A DNA stretch of 64,000 nucleotides from MKSF01 sp037190225 (GTDB lineage Bacteria > Bacteroidota > Bacteroidia > Chitinophagales > Chitinophagaceae). The DNA is taken from the NCBI GenBank assembly GCA_037190225.1, contig JBBCJL010000007.1, positions 124,001-188,000 on the forward strand. Reading direction: 5' to 3'. Positions 31,875 through 40,707 of this stretch are shown here, in pieces. Within the stretch, counting starts at the first letter, position 1. Each line of letters starts with the position of its first letter. The position numbers were made by a program, and so were the translations under genes. The notes beneath the pieces are model-generated. The model had not been told where the DNA came from and did not search any database. It saw only the letters and a list, made by a program, of their open reading frames with translations.

Positions 31875-33530
31875 CTAGACTTTTTTCTGTTCTTTGGCCC
31901 AGCTGTCTTTCAGTCCTATGGTCTTATTGAAGACCGGCTTTTCCGGTGTGCTGTCCCTGTCCGTGCAGAAATAGCCCAGGCGCAGGAACTGGAAATGATC
32001 CAGGTCTCCGGACGCGGCCAGTGACGGCTCTATATAGGCTGTTTGCACAGTTAAGGATTCCGGGTTGATATAATCCAGTATGCTGCCTTCCGCCGCCGCA
32101 GGGTTTTCCACCGTGAACAGGCGGTCGTACAGCCGTACTTCAGCGGTCAGGGCGGTAGCTGCATTGACCCAGTGAATGGTGCCTTTCACCTTGATGCCGC
32201 TGGTGTCGCTGCCGCTTTTGGAATCCGGGAAGTACTGGCAATATATTGTTGTCACACGACCCTCCGTATCTTTGTCAAACCCGGTACACTCTACGATATA
32301 GGCGTGCTTCAGCCTGACCCTGAGACCGGGCCCGAGGCGGAAATACTTTTTGGGGGGCTCTTCCATAAAATCATCCCGCTCTATCCACAGCTCCTTACCG
32401 AAAGGTATATCCCTGTGCCCGGCCTTGTCGTCTTCAGGATTATTTTCCGCTTTCAGCAGCTCCCCGCCTCCTTCGTAATTGGTAATGACCAGCTTTACAG
32501 GGTCAAGTACCGCCATAGCCCTGCTGGCTACCTTATTCAGGTCCTCGCGTACGCAATGCTCCAGCAGGGCGATGTCCGTAAGGTTTTCCCGTTTGGCAAT
32601 CCCTATGGTATCAGCAAAATTGCGCAGGCTGGCCGCGGTATAGCCTCTCCGGCGCATACCGGAGATAGTAGGCATGCGGGGGTCATCCCAGCCGCTCACT
32701 ACCTTTTCATTCACCAGCTGCAGCAATTTCCGCTTGCTGGTGATCATATAGGAAACGCTGCGGCGGGCGAACTCATATTGCCTGGAAGGGAATATTTCCA
32801 GCTGTTCAATGAACCAGTCGTATAAGGGCCGGTGATGGATGAACTCCAGCGTACAGATAGAGTGGGTGATATGCTCTATGCTGTCGCTCTGCCCGTGCGC
32901 GAAATCATACATAGGGTAGATGCACCATTTATCGCCGGTACGGTGATGATGCGCGTGCTTGATACGGTACAGGATAGGGTCGCGCATTAGGAGATTGGGA
33001 TGTGCCATATCTATTTTGGCGCGCAGCACCTTCTCGCCGTCTTTATACTTGCCGGCTTTCATCTCTTCAAAAAGGTGCAGGTTTTCCTGTATGCTGCGGT
33101 TGCGGGCGGGACTTTCCTTGCCCGGCACACCGATATCGCCTTTGGTGGCGGCTATTTCCTCGGCCGTCATATCATCTACGTAAGCCAGCCCTTTACGGAT
33201 GAGCCTGAGAGCATAGCCGTACAAGGTATCAAAATAATCAGAGGCATAAAAGAGGTTGTCCCACTCAAAGCCCAGCCATCTCACATCGTTCATTATGCTC
33301 TCTACATACTCTGTTTCTTCTGTAGAAGGGTTCGTATCATCAAAGCGAAGATTGCATTTGCCGTTGTACCGCTGCGCCAGCCCGAAATTCAGGCAGATGC
33401 TGGCAGCATGGCCTATGTGGAGATAACCGTTGGGTTCAGGCGGGAACCTGGTATGTATACCGGAAACCTTGCCCGTTTTCAAATCATTTTCTATGATTTC
33501 TTCGATAAAATTTAATGAACGCTCTTCCAT
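31875..33530 (-). CDS. glnS: Glutamine--tRNA ligase
   Basis: The 551-residue class I aminoacyl-tRNA synthetase charges tRNA-Gln. RFPPEPNGYLHIGHA carries the HIGH motif (residues 38-41), LRFDDTNPSTEETEYV and the KMSKS-equivalent MITSKRKLLQLV (about 264-275) follow, and the C-terminal anticodon-binding beta-barrels contain YFRLGPGLRVRLKHAY. Length fits GlnRS (about 550). Presence of GlnRS means this organism charges Gln directly. Monocistronic: its own -7 element upstream and terminator downstream. Confidence 0.97.
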   Translation of the reverse strand: MEERSLNFIEEIIENDLKTGKVSGIHTRFPPEPNGYLHIGHAASICLNFGLAQRYNGKCNLRFDDTNPSTEETEYVESIMNDVRWLGFEWDNLFYASDYFDTLYGYALRLIRKGLAYVDDMTAEEIAATKGDIGVPGKESPARNRSIQENLHLFEEMKAGKYKDGEKVLRAKIDMAHPNLLMRDPILYRIKHAHHHRTGDKWCIYPMYDFAHGQSDSIEHITHSICTLEFIHHRPLYDWFIEQLEIFPSRQYEFARRSVSYMITSKRKLLQLVNEKVVSGWDDPRMPTISGMRRRGYTAASLRNFADTIGIAKRENLTDIALLEHCVREDLNKVASRAMAVLDPVKLVITNYEGGGELLKAENNPEDDKAGHRDIPFGKELWIERDDFMEEPPKKYFRLGPGLRVRLKHAYIVECTGFDKDTEGRVTTIYCQYFPDSKSGSDTSGIKVKGTIHWVNAATALTAEVRLYDRLFTVENPAAAEGSILDYINPESLTVQTAYIEPSLAASGDLDHFQFLRLGYFCTDRDSTPEKPVFNKTIGLKDSWAKEQKKV

Positions 33531-33563
33531 TGTTCCTGATCAGGTATATGATATAATAAAATG

Positions 33564-33571
33564 CAAAATTA
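33564..33571 (-). promoter_or_regulatory. -7 element TAATTTTG for glnS
   Basis: Exact TAnnTTTG on the minus strand, 33 bases before the glnS ATG; a TTTG sits about 16 bases further upstream. Confidence 0.5.
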
Positions 33572-33722
33572 ATCTTTCTACACATAGCAAAAAAATGTCC
33601 GCCGGTTCGGTACCCTGAGATCATCATTGCGTGCTGCCGCCCTGTACCGTTCTGATGCCTGTCCCAGGACGGAGCGTGCCGGCCGGGGTAAAAACTTTGA
33701 TCGAACAAACGGTATTATTTAG

Positions 33723-33730
33723 TAATTTTG
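33723..33730 (+). promoter_or_regulatory. -7 element TAATTTTG, very short leader
   Basis: Exact TAnnTTTG ending 8 bases before the ATG at 33739, with TTTG at 33696-33699 as a possible -33 element. Confidence 0.5.
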
Positions 33731-33738
33731 CACCTTAT

Positions 33739-34254
33739 ATGATTACAAAATCCACTATATCGGAATTGATCCCCGCAGACTTTCCCCCGGAGAGCAGGGT
33801 GTGGGTGTACCAGAGCAGCAGGCCGTTTGCAGAAAAGGAGCAGCGCGAGGTGCAGGAGCAGCTGGAGCAGTTCTACCTGCAATGGCAGGCGCATGGCGCT
33901 CCAGTAAAAGGATGGGCGCAGCTGCTGTTCGGAAGGTTTGTCGTGCTGATGGCCGATGAAAGGGGTGTGCAGGTGAGCGGGTGCAGTATCGACAGTTCGG
34001 TAAGGATTCTTAAAAGCCTTGAGAAGCAGTATGAAGTGCAGCTGTTCGACAGGCTTTCCATTACGTTCCTGGTGAAGGACAAGCCGGAGGTGCTGCCTTT
34101 CAGCCAGGTGCAATACGCCATTGATAAAGGCTATATCAACGGTGACACCTTGCTGTTCAATAACGTGGTGACTACCCGGCAGGAGCTGCTGGAGAGCTGG
34201 CTGCAGCCGCTGAAGGACAGTTGGCTGGCCGGACGGGTGAACCTGCCCGCTTAA
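33739..34254 (+). CDS. Conserved Bacteroidota protein (often labelled 'ABC transporter ATPase')
   Basis: The 171-residue soluble protein has highly patterned segments that I recognise across Bacteroidota: VWVYQSSRPFAEKEQREV, HGAPVKGWAQLLFGRFVVLM, VSGCSIDSSVRILKSLE, and the C-terminal SWLAGRVNLPA. In databases it is frequently called ABC transporter ATPase, yet there is no Walker A, signature or Walker B motif, so that name is unsupported. The ATG at 33739 is fixed by the promoter just upstream; the frame before it is leader. It precedes dcd by 39 bases. Function unknown. Confidence 0.85.
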   Translation: MITKSTISELIPADFPPESRVWVYQSSRPFAEKEQREVQEQLEQFYLQWQAHGAPVKGWAQLLFGRFVVLMADERGVQVSGCSIDSSVRILKSLEKQYEVQLFDRLSITFLVKDKPEVLPFSQVQYAIDKGYINGDTLLFNNVVTTRQELLESWLQPLKDSWLAGRVNLPA

Positions 34255-34293
34255 GCCGGGAGGCAGGATTAATTTATATTATAAATAAAAATA

Positions 34294-34830
34294 ATGATTC
34301 TATCAGATAAACGGATACTGGAAGAGATCGGCAAAGGTTCTATAGTCATAGAACCTTTCGTTCGTGAGCACTTAGGCAGCAACTCCTATGATGTGCACCT
34401 GGGCAAATACCTGGCGGTGTACGAGGATAAGGAGCTGGATGCCCGCAGGCATAATAAGATCCGGCATTTCGAGATCCCGGAAGAGGGATATGTGCTGCAG
34501 CCCGGCGTATTGTACCTGGGCGTAACGCAGGAATATACGGAAACGCATAGACACGTCCCTTTCCTGGAAGGCAAATCTTCTACGGGCCGCCTGGGCATTG
34601 ATATCCACGCGACCGCCGGTAAGGGGGATGTGGGCTTCTGCAATACCTGGACCCTGGAGATATCGTGCGTGCATCCCGTAAGGATCTACGAAGGTATGCC
34701 GATAGGGCAGCTTATTTATTTCCCGGTAGACGGGGAGGTGGAAAACCTGTACAATAAAAAGCAGAATGCCAAATATACGGAACGCACCATCAGACCCGTG
34801 GAGAGTATGATGTGGCGTAACGAGTTTTAG
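34294..34830 (+). CDS. dcd: dCTP deaminase
   Basis: The 178-residue protein matches dCTP deaminase, which converts dCTP to dUTP. Motifs: ILSDKRILEEI at the start, LGSNSYDVHLG (about 28-38), the core GKSSTGRLGIDIHATAG (about 94-110), and IGQLIYFPV (about 142-150). The Glu in the TLEISC segment would be the catalytic base. It could instead be a bifunctional deaminase/dUTPase, but motif spacing fits Dcd. The terminator right after it closes the unit. Confidence 0.95.
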   Translation: MILSDKRILEEIGKGSIVIEPFVREHLGSNSYDVHLGKYLAVYEDKELDARRHNKIRHFEIPEEGYVLQPGVLYLGVTQEYTETHRHVPFLEGKSSTGRLGIDIHATAGKGDVGFCNTWTLEISCVHPVRIYEGMPIGQLIYFPVDGEVENLYNKKQNAKYTERTIRPVESMMWRNEF

Positions 34831-34844
34831 TATAGAATGTTCGC

Positions 34845-34886
34845 AAGGCATAATCATGTGAGTAAAACGGCTGTGATTATGCTTTT
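34845..34886 (+). terminator. Intrinsic terminator after dcd
   Basis: 9-bp stem (34848-34856 with 34874-34882), extendable by A-U and G-U pairs, followed by TTTTGCTTTT. Confidence 0.75.
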
Positions 34887-34982
34887 GCTTTTAAAGCGTG
34901 GTACGGATGCCGGTTCAGAACGGCAGTGTATGATTATTAAATAGTTCAATTATTTCCTTTTCGTTATGAAAAGGTATTGCTT

Positions 34983-36563
34983 ATGAAATATACAGACGAA
35001 ATACAAAAACGTAAGACCTTTGCGGTAATTGCCCACCCGGATGCGGGTAAGACGACCCTCACGGAAAAATTCCTGCTGTTCGGTGGTGCTATCCAGACCG
35101 CGGGCGCCGTAAAGAGCAATAAGATAAAGAAGGGCGCGACCTCCGACTTTATGGAGATAGAGCGCCAGAGAGGTATCTCGGTGGCTACTTCGGTCATGTC
35201 ATTTGAATATAAGGATACCCTTATCAACCTGCTGGACACGCCGGGTCACAAGGACTTCGCGGAAGATACCTACCGTACCCTTACCGCGGTGGACAGCGTT
35301 ATCCTGGTAGTGGACGCCGTGAACGGGGTGGAAGAGCAGACCCGTAAGCTGATGGAGGTCTGCAGGATGCGTGACACGCCGGTGATCGTATATATCAATA
35401 AAATGGACCGTGACGGCAAGTTTCCTTTCGACCTGCTGGAAGAAATAGAAAAAGAGCTGAACATTTCCCTGCACCCTCTTACCTGGCCTATCAATATGGG
35501 CAAGGATTTTAAAGGGGTATACAACCTGTACGAGCGCAGCTTAAAGCTCTTTACGCCGGGACAGAAGGCTACCGATGATAACAGCATTCCCATTGCCGAT
35601 ATCAACGACCCGCTGCTGGACCAGAAGGTCGGCGAGCGCGATGCCGCCCAGCTCCGGGAAGATGTGGAGCTGCTGGACGGTGTGTATGGCGAGCTGGATG
35701 TGGATAGCTATAGGAAAGGAAAGACGGCGCCGGTCTTCTTTGGCTCCGCGGTCAATAACTTCGGGGTGGGGGAAATGCTGGATACTTTTATAAGGATAGC
35801 GCCTTCGCCTTTGCCGAGGAAAAATGATAAAGGCGACAGCATTGAGCCTACAGAACCTAAATTCAGCGGCTTCATTTTCAAGATACACGCCAACCTGGAC
35901 CCGCGCCACCGTGACCGTATCGCGTTCCTGAGGGTGTGCTCGGGGCGGTTTGAAAGAAATAGGAATTACCATCACGTACGACTGGATAAAGATATAAAAT
36001 TCAGTAACCCCTATTCTTTCCTGGCCCGGAGCAAGGAGGTGATAGATGACGCCTTTCCCGGTGATGTGGTGGGCCTGTTCGATACGGGCAACTTTAAGAT
36101 CGGCGATACCCTGACGGAAGGCGCTGATTTTATGTACACGGGAATACCCAGCTTTTCGCCCGAGATCTTCAAGGAGGTGATCAATAAGGACCCGATGAAG
36201 ACCAAGCAGCTGGAAAAAGGACTGAGCCAGCTGACCGATGAAGGGGTGGCGCAGCTCTTTACGCAGCACGGCGGCAACAGGAAGATCATCGGCTGTGTGG
36301 GCGACCTGCAGTTTGAGGTGATACAATACAGGCTGCTGCAGGAATATGGCGCCAAAGTGGATTTTGTACCTTTGTCCTTTTACAAGGCCTGCTGGATAAC
36401 GGGAGATAAGAAAAAGATCGAGGAATTTATCCGCTTCAAGCAATCCAATATTATGGAGGATAAGGACGGGCATCTGGTGTACCTGGCCCAGAGCGAGTGG
36501 TACCTGAATACCGAGATACAGAACAATCCGGATATACAGTTCCACTTCAAAAGCGAGTTTTAA
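34983..36563 (+). CDS. prfC: Peptide chain release factor 3
   Basis: The 526-residue translational GTPase recycles RF1/RF2 after peptide release. It has the G1 motif AHPDAGKT (residues 18-25), switch II LLDTPGHKDFAEDTYRTL (about 84-101) and the G4 motif YINKMDRD. The RF3-specific GATSDFMEIERQRGISV and the C-terminal region with TQHGGNRKIIGCVGDLQFEV separate it from EF-G. The ATG at 34983 is preferred; a two-codon longer frame would use TTG. Confidence 0.97.
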   Translation: MKYTDEIQKRKTFAVIAHPDAGKTTLTEKFLLFGGAIQTAGAVKSNKIKKGATSDFMEIERQRGISVATSVMSFEYKDTLINLLDTPGHKDFAEDTYRTLTAVDSVILVVDAVNGVEEQTRKLMEVCRMRDTPVIVYINKMDRDGKFPFDLLEEIEKELNISLHPLTWPINMGKDFKGVYNLYERSLKLFTPGQKATDDNSIPIADINDPLLDQKVGERDAAQLREDVELLDGVYGELDVDSYRKGKTAPVFFGSAVNNFGVGEMLDTFIRIAPSPLPRKNDKGDSIEPTEPKFSGFIFKIHANLDPRHRDRIAFLRVCSGRFERNRNYHHVRLDKDIKFSNPYSFLARSKEVIDDAFPGDVVGLFDTGNFKIGDTLTEGADFMYTGIPSFSPEIFKEVINKDPMKTKQLEKGLSQLTDEGVAQLFTQHGGNRKIIGCVGDLQFEVIQYRLLQEYGAKVDFVPLSFYKACWITGDKKKIEEFIRFKQSNIMEDKDGHLVYLAQSEWYLNTEIQNNPDIQFHFKSEF

Positions 36564-36632
36564 TATTATGACCGGACCTGAACAGGGAATTTTAAGTCTG
36601 GTACTGCACTGTATCCGTAAAATTAATAAAGC

Positions 36633-37280
36633 ATGAGCTATACAAGTGCCATCATACAGGGTGTTGTCATCGGGCTGTTTATAGCCATATCCGTCGGGCC
36701 TACCCTGTTTGCTGTCATCCGCTACAGTATGCACCACAGCTATAAGGCAGGTATAGCTTTTGTACTGGGTGTTTCGCTGAGCGATATCATATACGTGACG
36801 CTGGCCAATATGGCCTCCGGCTGGCTGTCGTTCCTGAACGACCACCAGCGGGAAGTAGGATATATCGGGGGAGCGCTTTTCGTGGCCATGGGATTATATG
36901 GTGTGCTGAAAAGGTACAAGCCCAAAAAGCCGCCACGGAACATCCAGGAGCTGCAGATAAGCGGTACGACCTACCTGAAAATAGGCCTGAGCGGGTTTAT
37001 GATGAATACGCTCAATCCCGGTGTTATCATTTACTGGGTCACTACCGCTACCATTGTTACGGGCGAGACCTGGGATGTCAGGCTGGTGCTGTTCGGGTCC
37101 TGTCTCGGGCTGGTCCTGCTGATAGATTTCCTGAAAGTATTATTGGCTGACAAGATCAGGCGTCACCTGACGCTCCGCAAGATCATGTATCTCAATAAGA
37201 TCTCTTCACTCATTATATTAGGCCTGGGAGTAGGCCTGCTGCTGAAAGTGTACTTCGGGATCAATATTAATACCCATTAA
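36633..37280 (+). CDS. LysE-family exporter
   Basis: The 215-residue protein has six predicted spans and the LysE/RhtB signature near the start: IAISVGPTLFAVIRYSMHHS and AGIAFVLGVSLSD (about 17-51). MMNTLNPGVIIYWV (about 127-140) is the second conserved block. Members export amino acids or related small molecules using the proton gradient; the substrate is unknown. It is separated from prfC by 70 bases and ends in a bidirectional terminator. Confidence 0.9.
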   Translation: MSYTSAIIQGVVIGLFIAISVGPTLFAVIRYSMHHSYKAGIAFVLGVSLSDIIYVTLANMASGWLSFLNDHQREVGYIGGALFVAMGLYGVLKRYKPKKPPRNIQELQISGTTYLKIGLSGFMMNTLNPGVIIYWVTTATIVTGETWDVRLVLFGSCLGLVLLIDFLKVLLADKIRRHLTLRKIMYLNKISSLIILGLGVGLLLKVYFGININTH

Positions 37281-37335
37281 ATACCTTTATATAGATCATT
37301 ACGGGAGGGAAAAGGAAAGTGAATTATGGTATAAT

Positions 37336-37369
37336 AAAACGCGGCAGGCAATTATGCCTGCCGCGTTTT
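37336..37369. terminator. Bidirectional terminator between the LysE gene and murF
   Basis: Perfect 15-bp hairpin (37336-37350 with 37355-37369) around ATTA, with A and T runs on its two sides serving both convergent genes. Confidence 0.88.
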
Positions 37370-37390
37370 GATATTATTGTGGTGTGGATA

Positions 37391-38677
37391 TTACAGGACT
37401 TCTGTTACGACTTCCATCCTGGAACCCCGGGAGCCCTTGATCAGTATCAGCTGCTCGCGCCATTGCTGGGATTGTATATAGGTCTTTAGGGAAAGGCTGT
37501 CTGCAAACCAGGGATAGCCTTTCATATCGGCTGCGGCAAATTCGCTGCCTACCAGGAACACCTGCTTCAGGCCCAGCTCCCTGCACAGGTCCACGATCTT
37601 CTGGTGTTCAGTAGTGCTGTAATTGCCTACCTCTTTCATACTGCCTAATAGTAATACCTTGGAAGCAGCAGGTATGGCGGCAAAATTCCTGATAGCCACT
37701 TCCATGCTGGACGGGTTGGCATTATAGGCATCCAGGATCAGCTCATTTCTGCCCGTCTTTATCCATTGCGACCTGCTGTTGCCCGGCACATAGGCTTCCA
37801 GCGCTTCCTTAATGGTCTCAATGGGTATCTGGAAATAGATACCTACGGCGATAGCCGCCAGCACATTAGGCAGGTTATACGACCCGGTAAGCCGGGTCCT
37901 GATCTCGGATTCCAGCATATGGTTCAGCACTGCTACTTTCAGCAAGGGAGTGTCACTGACATCCCTGCCTATGATATCGGCATTGCTCTGGCCGTAACTG
38001 AACCTCCGGGTAATGCCCCTTGCCATATCCTGCAGGTAATCCAGGTCATTATTGATAAAGACGGTTCCGTTGTGCTCACGGATAAAGTCATACAGCTCAC
38101 CCTTGGCCCGCCGTACGCCTTCTATGCTGCCAAAACCTTCCAGGTGCGCCTTGCCGCAATTATTGATGAGCGCGAAGCTGGGGCGGGCATAGCGGCAGTA
38201 ATCGGCGATCTCGCCTGCATGGTTGGCGCCCATTTCCACTATGGCTATTTCGGTATCGGGAGTGATGCTCAGCAGGGTGAGGGGAACACCGATATGGTTG
38301 TTGAGATTGCCTTCGGTAGCGGTGGTCCTGTACTGCGTGCGCAGCACGGCTGCCATCAGCTCTTTGGTGGTCGTTTTCCCGTTAGATCCCGTGATGCCTA
38401 TGACGGGTATGGACAGCTGCTGACGGTGGTAGCCGGCCAGGGACTGCAATGTTCCCAGGCCGTCCGCTACCCGGATAATATGCGGATGCGGCTCCCCGTA
38501 GCTTTCGTCCACGATGCAGTAGGCGGCGCCCAGCGCCAGCGCCTGGTGGGCGAACTGGTTACCGTTGAAATGCTCGCCTTTCAGGGCCACATAAATATCG
38601 CCCGGCTGGATCTTACGGGTATCGGTGCTGATGCGCGGATATTTCAGGTAAATCTGATATAAGGCTTCTATGGTCAT
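37391..38677 (-). CDS. murF: UDP-N-acetylmuramoyl-tripeptide--D-alanyl-D-alanine ligase
   Basis: The 428-residue Mur ligase adds D-Ala-D-Ala to the peptidoglycan precursor. ISTDTRKIQPGDIYVALKGE is the N-terminal UDP-binding segment, ITGSNGKTTTKELM (about 95-108) the ATP loop, and EMGANHAGEIADYC (about 147-160) carries metal-binding residues. DAYNANPSSMEVAI (about 317-330) is MurF-specific. It is away from the dcw cluster and follows a glycosyltransferase gene by one base, so it is probably in a unit starting at 40297. Confidence 0.95.
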   Translation of the reverse strand: MTIEALYQIYLKYPRISTDTRKIQPGDIYVALKGEHFNGNQFAHQALALGAAYCIVDESYGEPHPHIIRVADGLGTLQSLAGYHRQQLSIPVIGITGSNGKTTTKELMAAVLRTQYRTTATEGNLNNHIGVPLTLLSITPDTEIAIVEMGANHAGEIADYCRYARPSFALINNCGKAHLEGFGSIEGVRRAKGELYDFIREHNGTVFINNDLDYLQDMARGITRRFSYGQSNADIIGRDVSDTPLLKVAVLNHMLESEIRTRLTGSYNLPNVLAAIAVGIYFQIPIETIKEALEAYVPGNSRSQWIKTGRNELILDAYNANPSSMEVAIRNFAAIPAASKVLLLGSMKEVGNYSTTEHQKIVDLCRELGLKQVFLVGSEFAAADMKGYPWFADSLSLKTYIQSQQWREQLILIKGSRGSRMEVVTEVL

Positions 38678-38678
38678 A

Positions 38679-39788
38679 TTAGGTCGCTTGATAAATGGTC
38701 ATTAATTGCTGTGACAAATGTAATGGTTCAAACTGAGATAAGTGTTGCAGGAGCCTGGTTTTATTGACCCTGAAATCACCGCCGGTGATCCGGTCTATAT
38801 GTCCCGCAAGCGTCACGGGATCGTCCGGGTCAAAATAGAGGGTCTCGCTACCTCCCGCCTCTTCCAGGCAGGACCCGGTGGCTGCAATAACGGGTACGCC
38901 GCTGTACAGTCCTTCCAGCACCGGGATGCCGAAGCCCTCGATGCGGGAGGGATATACAAAGACCGATGCCTGCCGGTAGATAAGCGGCAGGTCGTAATAG
39001 CTGACATCTTCCAGGAACAATACTTCCCTGCCGAGTCCATGCCGGGCGATAAGGGCATCCAGCTCCTGCCGGTAGTCGGTAGCGCGTCCTACCAGCACCA
39101 GGGGCAATTTATGCCGCAGATGCGGAAGGGCATTGATGGTAACCCCCGCGTTCTTCCTCTTCTCCAGGGTGCCTACCTGCAGGATAAACGCATCGGGCAG
39201 CCGGTACTTTTCCCGGATATAGTCCAGCTGGTGCTGTGCATACTCCTGCTTGAATATCGGAGCGGCATCCTGGTACACTACCTGTATCTTCGTTTCCGGT
39301 ATGCCATACCTGTTCACGATCTCATTTTTGGTATAGGCGCTGATGGCGATAACGCTATCGGCCTGGATACAGGCATTTTTGAATTTGTAATGGTAGATCT
39401 TCCTGTCAATGGGCTTGTACAGCCCGGGATGGCTTTCAAAGATCAGGTCGTGAATGGTAACTACCTTTTTGCAGGACATCCGACCGGCATTAAAAGGTAG
39501 CTCATTGCTCAGGCCATGATACACTTCCAGGTCCTTTTCCCGTATGGTATTGACAATGCCCCAGCTACGCCAGAGGCTTTTGGGCATGAGTGAAGGGGCG
39601 GTGATCAGCTCTATATGCTCATAACGGAGCAGCTGCTCAGCGTAGACCCCGGGACCGGTCCTGGGCGTAAAGGCGTAATAATGGTGCTCCGGGAAATGCT
39701 CACACATGGACTGTATGACCGTCCTGCTGTAATTGCCCAGTCCCGTATTATTCAGAAATGCTCTTTTGGCGTCGAAACCTATTGTCAT
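38679..39788 (-). CDS. GT4-family glycosyltransferase
   Basis: The 369-residue GT-B enzyme has the GT4 C-terminal signature ASVFVYPSRIEGFGIPVLEG (about 278-297), the nucleotide-binding QVGTLEKRKN (about 207-216), and an N-terminal FDAKRAFLNNTGLGNYSR motif. It resembles mannosyl- and galactosyl-transferases acting on lipid-linked or surface glycans; donor and acceptor are not deducible. It overlaps the upstream membrane gene by ATGA and precedes murF by one base, suggesting a cell-envelope unit. Confidence 0.9.
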   Translation of the reverse strand: MTIGFDAKRAFLNNTGLGNYSRTVIQSMCEHFPEHHYYAFTPRTGPGVYAEQLLRYEHIELITAPSLMPKSLWRSWGIVNTIREKDLEVYHGLSNELPFNAGRMSCKKVVTIHDLIFESHPGLYKPIDRKIYHYKFKNACIQADSVIAISAYTKNEIVNRYGIPETKIQVVYQDAAPIFKQEYAQHQLDYIREKYRLPDAFILQVGTLEKRKNAGVTINALPHLRHKLPLVLVGRATDYRQELDALIARHGLGREVLFLEDVSYYDLPLIYRQASVFVYPSRIEGFGIPVLEGLYSGVPVIAATGSCLEEAGGSETLYFDPDDPVTLAGHIDRITGGDFRVNKTRLLQHLSQFEPLHLSQQLMTIYQAT

Positions 39789-40297
39789 ATCGTATGCTGT
39801 TGCCGCCTGGTGAGCAGGTGGATGTAAATAAAAATGCTGAGCTGCCAGAGGCAGATGAGTATATAAAAATAAGGTAAGACCTTTCGCACCGGCGGCAGTG
39901 CGTGCAGTGCTTCCGTAATGCCTGACAGCACCAGGAATACGGCGAAGCTGCTGTAATATGCCGGCTGCTTCAGCGGATATCCCAATGCAGGACTGAACAG
40001 TGCCAGCATACCGGTGATGCTCAGCAGGCCTAATGCCTGGAACAGCAGGTTAAAGGGTATATAAGCTTCCGAGAGGATATAGATGCCTGCCAGGCAGGCT
40101 ATCAGCACATAACCGCCTAACAGGGGTATCAGCAACCGCACCCGCCTTTTGCCGGCCGGCCTGTACCACAGGGCGATCACGCATAAAAGGGTGGCCAGCG
40201 GTATGAACAGCAGTCCTGCATCGCTGTGATAGAGCGCCTTTGTAACAGTACAGAGCAGCAGCCATACTAAAAAGGTATGCGATAACGATGGTTTCAT
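39785..40297 (-). CDS. Hypothetical polytopic membrane protein
   Basis: The 170-residue protein has five to six hydrophobic segments (about residues 5-18, 26-44, 54-75, 83-103, 113-132 and 140-163) and a basic C-terminus. I do not recognise the family. A -7 element ends five bases before its ATG, so it heads the unit with the glycosyltransferase and murF. Confidence 0.75.
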   Translation of the reverse strand: MKPSLSHTFLVWLLLCTVTKALYHSDAGLLFIPLATLLCVIALWYRPAGKRRVRLLIPLLGGYVLIACLAGIYILSEAYIPFNLLFQALGLLSITGMLALFSPALGYPLKQPAYYSSFAVFLVLSGITEALHALPPVRKVLPYFYILICLWQLSIFIYIHLLTRRQQHTI

Positions 40298-40302
40298 ATT
40301 TG

Positions 40303-40310
40303 CAAAATTA
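40303..40310 (-). promoter_or_regulatory. -7 element TAATTTTG, leaderless geometry
   Basis: Exact TAnnTTTG on the minus strand, with five bases between it and the ATG at 40297. Transcription would begin at or next to the start codon. Confidence 0.45.
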
Positions 40311-40700
40311 CCCTAATGTGCTGGTAATATCAGATGTTTTGGCCAGTAGTTTATGCACGGGGCAGGCGCCCGCTATCTTGAAAAGCCTTGCTTTGTCCTC
40401 CGGGGTAAGCGTGCCTTCTATATATACCGTTTTCTCAATGTTGCAGTCCCCGGTCCTGATATCCAGATGCACATGCACCTCTGTTCTCAGTTGCTGTAGC
40501 GACCAGCCTTTGCGGTCGGCATACATTTTCATCGTGATGCAGGTACAGGACGCAAGGGAGGCTGCCAGCAGCTCGGTTGGGCTCATACCTGCGTCTTGTC
40601 CGCCCAGCTTTTCCGGTTCATCGCTCACTATGCGGTGCTGCCTGCTGTTCAGCACGGTCGTGTACTGCTCCCGCTCCAGTATTCCTGTTACAAATGCCAT
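40308..40700 (-). CDS. OsmC-family peroxiredoxin-like protein
   Basis: The 130-residue protein has the two redox cysteines of OsmC/Ohr proteins: SLASCTCITMKMYADRKG (about 54-71) and GACPVHKLL (about 113-121). MSPTELLAASL precedes the first. Members reduce organic hydroperoxides, though the YhfA-like branch may differ. The start at 40700 lies 7 bases beyond the stop of the DUF2459 gene upstream, hence co-transcription; a longer frame (40724) would overlap that gene without homology. Confidence 0.9.
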   Translation of the reverse strand: MAFVTGILEREQYTTVLNSRQHRIVSDEPEKLGGQDAGMSPTELLAASLASCTCITMKMYADRKGWSLQQLRTEVHVHLDIRTGDCNIEKTVYIEGTLTPEDKARLFKIAGACPVHKLLAKTSDITSTLG

Positions 40701-40707
40701 AAGTAGG

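Noticed and set aside
35541..36845. 434-codon minus-strand frame opposite prfC
   Set aside because: Antisense shadow; RF3 motifs on the plus strand are unambiguous.
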